A stretch of 64,000 bases of DNA from Marinomonas fungiae. GTDB taxonomy: Bacteria; Pseudomonadota; Gammaproteobacteria; Pseudomonadales; Marinomonadaceae. The stretch spans positions 124,001 through 188,000 of the forward strand of contig NZ_LIQF01000006.1 of NCBI RefSeq assembly GCF_001418205.1. Reading direction: 5' to 3'. Below are positions 58,375 through 64,000 of the stretch, piece by piece. Below the pieces are notes generated by a model. It was not told where the DNA came from and made no database searches. It saw only the letters and a list, made by a program, of their open reading frames with translations. Numbering within the stretch: position 1 is the stretch's first letter; every line of letters starts with the position of its first letter. The position numbers and the translations under genes are program-made.

Positions 58375-59511
58375 TTAATAAAGTGAATGTGAGTTTTTAG
58401 CAATGTGCTCTTTACTCAAACGACCAAACATCACGAAGTAACTCCATAGAGTGTAAAGCAGTATAATCGGTACGAAGATACACGCCACAACAAACATGAT
58501 CATCATGGTAGTCTCACTCGAAGTCGCGTCCCACATAGTCAAACTCATGTTTGGGAAAGACGAGGACGGCATTAGGAACGGGAACATAGAGCCACCCGCA
58601 GTCATAATGATGCCAGCAATACCTAGAGAAGACAGTAGGAATGCCAAGCCACCTCGACCCGCCGCGCCCATTAGACCAGCTAATAACATACCAGCAATAC
58701 CAACGATTGGAGCAAGGATTAGCGCAGGGAAAACACTGTAGTTGGCTAACCAAGCACCTGCTTGGACTTCCGCTGTTTTCATCAGAGGCGTCATAACAGA
58801 GTTACCATCAAACTCGCTAGTGATAACGTAACCATCGATGCCATAGGCCAGCCAAACGCCAGCCAGTGCAAACAAGACAGCGGTTAACACACCAGACACC
58901 ATCGTTGCTTTACGCACTTTGGCGAATAAGTTGCCTTCCGTTTTCAATAGCAACCAAGCACCACCCTGTGTCACAAGCATCAGCAAACTGACCAAACCAC
59001 AAAGAATCGCAAATGGGTTTAGCAAAGCAAAGAATGAGCCGGTGTAAGTCACACGTAGGTATTCGTCAAACTGGAATGGTACGCCTTGCAATAGGTTACC
59101 AAACGCCACGCCAAAGATGATTGGCGGAACTGCCGAACCAAAGCCAATGCCCCAATCCCAGTTTCTACGCCATTTCGTACCTTCAAGCTTAGAACGGTAA
59201 TCAAAGCCAATTGGACGGAAGAATAACGCCGCCAAGGTTAAGATCATGGCCATGTAAAAGCCGGAGAACGACGTAGCGTAAACAACAGGCCAAGCTGCGA
59301 ATAAGGCACCACCTGCGGTGATAAACCATACTTGGTTACCATCCCAGTGCGGCGCAATCGAGTTGATCATAATCCGGCGCTCTGAGTCGTCTTTTGTTAT
59401 CACGTTCAAAAGTGAGCCAACGCCCATATCAAAGCCGTCGGTGATGGCAAAACCGATTAGCAATACGCCAACCAATACCCACCAAATGACTTTTAACATT
59501 TCGTAATCCAT
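58375..59511 (-). CDS. cydB: Cytochrome bd ubiquinol oxidase subunit II
   Basis: A 378-residue membrane subunit of the oxidase, with the CydB start VIWWVLVGVLLIGFAITDGFDMGVG and RPIGFDYRSKLEGTKWR. About nine TM helices. It starts 1 base after the cydA stop, and translation is coupled. Confidence 0.95.
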   Translation of the reverse strand: MDYEMLKVIWWVLVGVLLIGFAITDGFDMGVGSLLNVITKDDSERRIMINSIAPHWDGNQVWFITAGGALFAAWPVVYATSFSGFYMAMILTLAALFFRPIGFDYRSKLEGTKWRRNWDWGIGFGSAVPPIIFGVAFGNLLQGVPFQFDEYLRVTYTGSFFALLNPFAILCGLVSLLMLVTQGGAWLLLKTEGNLFAKVRKATMVSGVLTAVLFALAGVWLAYGIDGYVITSEFDGNSVMTPLMKTAEVQAGAWLANYSVFPALILAPIVGIAGMLLAGLMGAAGRGGLAFLLSSLGIAGIIMTAGGSMFPFLMPSSSFPNMSLTMWDATSSETTMMIMFVVACIFVPIILLYTLWSYFVMFGRLSKEHIAKNSHSLY

Positions 59512-59512
59512 C

Positions 59513-61090
59513 TTAAACCTCCTGCGCTTTAAGCTGGTCTGTTTCTTTTTCTAGCGCATAACGGCCAGTATGCAGACTTGAAGGACCTTGCTTAGCAAAG
59601 CGGATCATCAAGTACATCTCTGCGATCAAGAACACAGTGTACAAAGCTGTCATCAAGCCAAGTGATAGCCAGATTTGACCTGTTGTTAGGTTCGACACTG
59701 CTACGTGAACCGGTAACACCTCACCAATGGCCCACGGTTGACGTCCATATTCAGCAACAAACCAACCAGTTTCACAGGCAATCCAAGGCAACGGCAACGT
59801 CAACATAATGGCTTTCAAGAACAATCGGTTTTGGCCAATGCGACGACGAGCGTTTTGATAGAACGCAACCGCAAACACGACCAACATCAAGAACCCTGCC
59901 GCCACCATGATGCGGAAGGCAAAGAACAGCGGCGCAACTTTCGGAATCGAGTAATCCACAGCCATATCGAGTTGCTCTGGTGTGACATTATTAATGTCAT
60001 CCGTAAAAGCTGTTACCAATAGACCGTAGCCAAGGTCATCTTTCACTTTTTCGAAGTTCTCTTTCAATAGAGGGTCTTCATTACCACTGCGAAGTTCCGC
60101 TAGCAGTTGGTTAGCATAAATGCCGTTAACAATGCGCTGGCGGTGATATTCTTTCAGCTCTTTGATACCAACCACTTCCTCATCAAGGGAACGGGTTGCA
60201 ATCAAGCCCATTAAGCCTGGCATGCGCAAGGCATACTCAGTTTCTTCAAGCTCTTGATTCGGGAAACCAATGATTGTGAACGGTGCTGGTGCTTCGTGAG
60301 TTTCCCACTCTGCTTCAACAGCCGCTAGTTTCACACGCTGCACTTCACCTAGCTCGTAACCAGACTCGTCACCCAGGATGATTACACTTAGCGTTGCCGC
60401 TAAACCGAACGCCGATGCAATAGCGAAAGAACGACGAGCAAAGGCAAGGTCACGATTTTTAAGTAAGTAGTAGCTGGAGATAACCAATACGAAGATGGCA
60501 CCAGTTACATAACCTGCTGATACAGTGTGAACAAATTTCACCTGCGCCACTGGGTTAAATAGCAAGGCACCAAAGTCCACCAATTCCATACGCATGGTTT
60601 GGTAGTTGAATTCAGATCCGACAGGGTTTTGCATCCAGCCGTTAGCGATCAAGATCCATAGAGCAGATAAGTTAGAACCTAAAGCCACCAACCAGGTCAC
60701 CATTAAGTGCTTCACTTTGCTTAGGCGGTCCCAACCAAAGAAGAACAAGCCAACTAAGGTGGATTCTAGGAAGAAGGCCATCAACCCTTCGATTGCCAAT
60801 GGCGCACCGAAGATGTCGCCTACGTAATGCGAGTAGTAAGACCAGTTAGTTCCAAATTGGAACTCCATAGTCAAACCGGTTGTCACACCTAGGGCGAAGT
60901 TAATACCAAATAACTTACCCCAAAAGCGCACCATGTCCTTGTACACCTGTTTGCCAGTAATGACATACACGGACTCCATAATCGCGAGAAGGAAAGAGAG
61001 GCCGAGGGTCAGAGGTACAAACAAAAAGTGGTACATGGCCGTTAGCGCAAACTGTAACCGCGAGAGCTCTACAACTGCTTCATTAATCAT
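59513..61090 (-). CDS. cydA: Cytochrome bd ubiquinol oxidase subunit I
   Basis: A 525-residue haem-bearing subunit that oxidises quinol and reduces oxygen to water with high affinity. [19 protein letters not shown] holds the first haem ligand His near residue 21, and [20 protein letters not shown] is the conserved GRQPW motif. A quinol-binding Q-loop of E. coli length is present (about residues 250-330). First gene of the five-gene operon, with an FNR-like box upstream. Confidence 0.96.
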   Translation of the reverse strand: MINEAVVELSRLQFALTAMYHFLFVPLTLGLSFLLAIMESVYVITGKQVYKDMVRFWGKLFGINFALGVTTGLTMEFQFGTNWSYYSHYVGDIFGAPLAIEGLMAFFLESTLVGLFFFGWDRLSKVKHLMVTWLVALGSNLSALWILIANGWMQNPVGSEFNYQTMRMELVDFGALLFNPVAQVKFVHTVSAGYVTGAIFVLVISSYYLLKNRDLAFARRSFAIASAFGLAATLSVIILGDESGYELGEVQRVKLAAVEAEWETHEAPAPFTIIGFPNQELEETEYALRMPGLMGLIATRSLDEEVVGIKELKEYHRQRIVNGIYANQLLAELRSGNEDPLLKENFEKVKDDLGYGLLVTAFTDDINNVTPEQLDMAVDYSIPKVAPLFFAFRIMVAAGFLMLVVFAVAFYQNARRRIGQNRLFLKAIMLTLPLPWIACETGWFVAEYGRQPWAIGEVLPVHVAVSNLTTGQIWLSLGLMTALYTVFLIAEMYLMIRFAKQGPSSLHTGRYALEKETDQLKAQEV

Positions 61091-61479
61091 GATCTTAACC
61101 CATGTCTAACGTAAGAAAACGGCGGCTCTTCCTAGGCACTGAAATGCTCTTATTTCTTTTGGTCGCCACAAATGCCAAAACATTCACAAAATGTATGACT
61201 GGCATACACGTGAATTATTTATTAGCAAGGCTTATGGGTCATTGCGTTAGATCAATAAATAACGCTAATAACTTCACTCTCGTTCAACTTACACAATCCT
61301 TACAATAAGGAAGTAAGATAATAACTCTCAACACGAAGTGGCATAACACCCAGAAGCAATGCTCGGGGCATATTAGATTCTTATTATTTACATGAGTCAA
61401 CACAAATAGTAATAAGCTTATACCATTTGGCAATACAAATAATCTCAATATAACAATAGCTAATAATGATTAGTTTTCT
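61091..61479. other. Non-coding region between cydA and arfB
   Basis: About 390 bases, AT-rich. It carries the cyd promoter region with the FNR-like box near 61242. I see no convincing gene, repeat array or terminator in the remainder, including the tract from 61320 to 61479; a short frame at 61102-61308 has no ribosome site. Confidence 0.6.
61242..61255. promoter_or_regulatory. Candidate FNR/ANR box upstream of cydA
   Basis: TTGCGTTAGATCAA matches the consensus TTGAT-N4-ATCAA at 8 of 10 positions. It lies about 150 bases before the cydA start, in the right region for low-oxygen control. Confidence 0.5.
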
Positions 61480-61893
61480 TTACCATTTTGCTTGGCGTTG
61501 GCTTTTAATCGCCCCACGCTGCTTTTTGCTGTCTAAGCGTTTACGTTGCGAACTCTTAGTCGGCTTGGTGGCTCGGCGCGCTTTTTGCGGTCGGCAAGCG
61601 TCGAGGATCAGCGCTAATAAACGCGCTAACGCATCCTCACGGTTGGCTTCTTGAGTGCGAAATTGCTGGGCTTTAATCACCAACACCCCCTCTTTAGAAA
61701 TACGGCTATCTTGCAAAGCTAAAAGTTGCTCTTTGATGCGCTCAGGAAGTGAAGATTGCACGATATCAAAACGTAAATGGATGGCACTAGAAACCTTATT
61801 CACATTTTGCCCGCCCGCCCCTTGTGCTCGGATCGCACTCATTTCAATTTCATGATCCGGTATTTCTACGGTATTCGAGACCTGTAACGCCAT
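61480..61893 (-). CDS. arfB: Peptidyl-tRNA hydrolase ArfB (YaeJ)
   Basis: A 137-residue ribosome-rescue protein with the release-factor-like GGQ motif in SAIRAQGAGGQNVNKVSSAIHL and a basic tail (KSSQRKRLDSKKQRGAIKSQRQ) that enters the mRNA channel of a stalled ribosome. ATG 61893 is preferred; an in-frame TTG at 61905 adds 4 residues. Single gene, divergent from hisA. Confidence 0.93.
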   Translation of the reverse strand: MALQVSNTVEIPDHEIEMSAIRAQGAGGQNVNKVSSAIHLRFDIVQSSLPERIKEQLLALQDSRISKEGVLVIKAQQFRTQEANREDALARLLALILDACRPQKARRATKPTKSSQRKRLDSKKQRGAIKSQRQAKW

Positions 61894-62022
61894 ATCTTCG
61901 CTCAATTGCTGTTTGTCGTGGCAATATTGTAACAGGTCACTTAGCTTTCATAATGTTACTTCGCATCTTTTGACAAGTTCGTTACAATCAACGTCCTTTT
62001 TGATTTAAGACTGGAGCCATCA

Positions 62023-62787
62023 GTGACACTATTTCGTCCATGCATCGACCTACACCAAGGCAAAGTGAAACAGATTGTAGGGGGGAGCTTGAATGACACT
62101 GGCGCTAAAGAAAACTTTATTAGCGACTACGACGCGGCCTATTACGCCAACCTATATCGTGAGCATGGTTTAACAGGTGGTCATGTCATTGCACTGGGCA
62201 AGGATCACGAGAATAAACTAGAAGCGTTAAGTGCTCTTCGAGCCTACCCTAATGGACTTCAGTATGGCGGTGGTGTGACCGTTAAAAACGCAGCAGAATT
62301 CCTAAAAGCTGGTGCCTCTCACGTTATAGTTACGTCGTACTTATTCGAAAACGGCGAATTCTCGTGGGATCGCCTTGATCAAATTAAGCGCGAAACAGGG
62401 ACCGAACGTTTGGTTCTGGACTTGAGTTGTCGTCGTGTTGATGACAGTTGGTTTATTGCAACGGATCGCTGGCAGACCATTACCTCTACAGAAGTGAACC
62501 TAGACAACTTAATCGAGCTCGCTAACCATTGCGATGAATTCTTAATTCATGCGGCAGATGTTGAGGGCTTACAAGCTGGCATTGATGAAAGGCTAGTCAC
62601 TCTGTTAGGACAGGGCTGTCCAATTGATGTGACTTATGCAGGAGGAGCCCGATCCTTAGCAGATCTTAAGCGTGTGCATGAGCTGTCTAATGGTCAAGTC
62701 GATTTAACCATCGGCAGCGCTTTGGATATCTTTGGTGGCAAAGGCGTCATTCTTGAAGATTGCATCAATTGGAACCATCAGCAGTAA
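62023..62787 (+). CDS. Phosphoribosylformimino-5-aminoimidazole carboxamide ribotide isomerase, eukaryotic type
   Basis: A 254-residue TIM-barrel isomerase of histidine synthesis that resembles yeast HIS6 rather than bacterial HisA: CIDLHQGKVKQIVGG at the start, VVDLSCR-like LVLDLSCRRVDDSWFIATDRWQT, FLIHAADVEGLQAGIDE, and the ending YAGGA...IGSALDIFGG. The N-terminal Asp (CID) and the later acidic residues (AADVEG) fit the catalytic pair. GTG 62023 follows GGAG. No other histidine gene is next to it. It may replace the bacterial HisA or serve as a second copy. Confidence 0.88.
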   Translation: MTLFRPCIDLHQGKVKQIVGGSLNDTGAKENFISDYDAAYYANLYREHGLTGGHVIALGKDHENKLEALSALRAYPNGLQYGGGVTVKNAAEFLKAGASHVIVTSYLFENGEFSWDRLDQIKRETGTERLVLDLSCRRVDDSWFIATDRWQTITSTEVNLDNLIELANHCDEFLIHAADVEGLQAGIDERLVTLLGQGCPIDVTYAGGARSLADLKRVHELSNGQVDLTIGSALDIFGGKGVILEDCINWNHQQ

Positions 62788-62913
62788 AATCTCAATTAAA
62801 TCGGGGGTTCTTTACATGGTCCTCGATTTGTTGCGCATTCGCTGACTCGACATCTAAGCCTCATTACCGCATACTTGGCGCACATCTTATTTACATTAGG
62901 AAACATTTCGACT

Positions 62914-63654
62914 ATGAGGATCATTCGTACTGGTTTTGTTCTAATTCCTTTGTTGTTAGCGGCATGTTCTTTGCCGACAAAACCGACTTCCTCTGACTCC
63001 ACTGCAAACGAAGTAGGTATACCCAACAACACAGAGGCTGAGCAAACATCAGAAACACAGTCTATCCAAGAGGACAAGACAGCAAAAACTGAACTTTCGA
63101 ATCAGGAGCTGTTGGCGCAGTATCAATCGTTGAAAACGCTTGCTGAACAGAATATTCAAGAACTTGAGTCGCGTCTTGGACGAACCATAAACAAACCAAG
63201 CTTGTCGATTCCTTCAACAAATGATATCGCTTTACTCAAGAGCAAGGTGAGCGAGCTACAAAGTTTCACGAGTGAGTTAACAACGCAGATCGTGGCGCTA
63301 GATAAACGTGTCATGGAACGTCGTGATCAACCCAAGAAAGGCGATCAGCTACAAGTTCATCTATCAGCATTGGAAGTAGATAATCAAGCCTCATTTAAGG
63401 CGCAACCGTTAGTTGGTAATTGGATTCGTGGCGAATCAAGAGTGGTTCGTTTAAACGAAAACTTTCTAATGGGAAATGCGACATCGGAGCCGCTTAACTT
63501 AACGTATACGGAAACGTACCAAATCATCATGAATGAGAAGCTAATCGGTACATTTGGACCAAATCGAGACAAATACGAACTTGAATTTGATGCACCAACA
63601 TCTGACCAAAAAGGCCAGATTATTGGCACATTAAAGATTCGTGTTCCGGATTGA
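62914..63654 (+). CDS. Lipoprotein with coiled-coil region, unknown
   Basis: A 246-residue protein starting MRIIRTGFVLIPLLLAACS, a lipoprotein signal with the lipid-modified Cys in LLAAC (residue 18). A Ser/Thr/Glu-rich linker follows, then a helical stretch (about 70-150) and a beta-rich C-terminal domain with GNWIRGESRVVRL and LNLTYTETYQI. I do not recognise a family. It is probably outer-membrane or periplasm anchored. ATG 62914 is chosen for the clear signal sequence. The gene converges on the partial lipid-kinase gene. Confidence 0.75.
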   Translation: MRIIRTGFVLIPLLLAACSLPTKPTSSDSTANEVGIPNNTEAEQTSETQSIQEDKTAKTELSNQELLAQYQSLKTLAEQNIQELESRLGRTINKPSLSIPSTNDIALLKSKVSELQSFTSELTTQIVALDKRVMERRDQPKKGDQLQVHLSALEVDNQASFKAQPLVGNWIRGESRVVRLNENFLMGNATSEPLNLTYTETYQIIMNEKLIGTFGPNRDKYELEFDAPTSDQKGQIIGTLKIRVPD

Positions 63655-63665
63655 CATCATGAGTC

Positions 63666-63688
63666 GAGGAAGCCTATAGGGCTTCCTC
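63666..63688. terminator. Terminator-like hairpin between convergent genes
   Basis: GAGGAAGCC and GGCTTCCTC form a 9-bp perfect stem with a 5-base loop, overlapping the stop of the minus-strand gene. T-runs are modest. Confidence 0.6.
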
Positions 63689-64000
63689 TTCATTTTCCTC
63701 TTTCGTATCTTTCACAGAAGCTGATTTTGCTGGCACCATAACCGATAAAGACTTTGGCATCACTTCCACTACTAGTTGCTCGGCTTCCCGATTCTCCCCA
63801 TCCAATACATACGACACTAGTTCTCCGTTTTTAGCCTCAAGTTTGACGCGATAAGCAGTCGCATGATGAACCCCCTCGTAATCGTGGGCTTCATAACGAT
63901 TAGTTAATCCGTGTCCAACCAGTTCCAAAAGATTTAAAATTTGTGCTCGATCAGGTGACAACCAAGTCAGATCCATCTCCCCATCCATTAAGTCTGGTGC
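63674..64000 (-). CDS. C-terminal part of a diacylglycerol/sphingosine-kinase-like lipid kinase
   Basis: The frame stays open to the window edge; its last 104 residues plus four earlier codons (reading A-P-D-L) are visible. APDLMDGEMDLTWLSPD followed by a beta-rich stretch with VSYVLDGENREAEQLVVEVMPKSLSVMVPA resembles the end of DagK/YegS-like lipid kinases, where a DGE motif follows strand pairs. The catalytic part lies outside the window. It ends in an acidic tail (KEENEEEAL) not typical of the family. Assignment is tentative. Confidence 0.6.
   Translation of the reverse strand, partial: APDLMDGEMDLTWLSPDRAQILNLLELVGHGLTNRYEAHDYEGVHHATAYRVKLEAKNGELVSYVLDGENREAEQLVVEVMPKSLSVMVPAKSASVKDTKEENEEEAL

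Noticed and set aside
61102..61308. Small gene upstream of cydA on the plus strand
   Set aside because: No ribosome site, unlikely amino acid pattern and it covers the predicted cyd promoter.

Overview
The window reads as a chromosomal segment of a marine, polarly flagellated, facultatively aerobic gammaproteobacterium of the Oceanospirillales/Pseudomonadales type; Marinomonas or a close relative is my best guess, from family resemblance and gene order only. Three things point there. The order dcd-apbC-metG-rsx(rnf)-nth and argG-motY-rnt matches my memory of the Pseudomonas chromosome. MotY marks a sodium-driven polar flagellum. The pyruvate carboxylase is the two-subunit, LysR-linked kind. 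I see no phage genes, insertion sequences, CRISPR arrays, tRNA or rRNA genes. Nearly all of the window is dense, ordinary coding DNA.

Layout. 1-7.4 kb: a DUF3422 membrane protein, a heparanase-like GH79 glycosidase, then a LysR regulator divergent from pycA-pycB. 7.6-14.7 kb: a diguanylate cyclase, a trkH - short KdpD-like kinase - KdpE-like regulator operon, glutaminase, a siderophore-interacting protein behind a probable Fur box, and a GFA-family protein. 14.8-16.9 kb: a small exported coiled-coil protein and a diguanylate cyclase overlapping a periplasmic partner. 16.9-25.4 kb: a fatty acid beta-oxidation cluster on the minus strand (acyl-CoA dehydrogenase, SCP2 protein, FadD, enoyl-CoA hydratase, FadB, FadA). 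25.5-30.6 kb: a COG0523/CobW GTPase with an 11-fold His-Asp repeat, an orphan membrane protein with a histidine-kinase-like H-box, a thioredoxin, formaldehyde dehydrogenase, dcd and apbC. 30.8-40.7 kb: metG, the complete rsxABCDGE electron-transport operon, nth and a small PilZ-like protein. 40.7-46.3 kb: ribokinase plus nucleoside hydrolase, argG, motY, rnt and a DUF454 protein. 46.4-51.0 kb: a giant AsmA-like DUF748 protein and a MOFRL-type glycerate kinase. 51.1-54.7 kb: a 991-residue gene fusing a SerC-type aminotransferase to a SerA-type 2-hydroxyacid dehydrogenase, with a pair of near-identical upstream repeats, and a divergent DUF465 protein. 54.8-61.1 kb: cydABX-cydDC for cytochrome bd, with an FNR/ANR-like box. 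61.4-64 kb: arfB, a eukaryotic-type hisA, a lipoprotein and the C-terminal end of a lipid-kinase-like gene.

Working together. The pyc, fad, nucleoside and glycerate genes feed central carbon metabolism, and Rsx and cytochrome bd handle redox and low-oxygen respiration. TrkH, its own two-component system and glutaminase suggest a potassium/glutamate osmotic module. The most unusual item is the aminotransferase-dehydrogenase fusion. Its aminotransferase half carries the SerC lysine context. Its dehydrogenase half has lost the acidic residue that selects NAD and has Ala-Arg there instead, suggesting NADPH use. With a glycerate kinase as the next gene, it could be either a one-polypeptide serine biosynthesis enzyme or a serine-hydroxypyruvate-glycerate converter.
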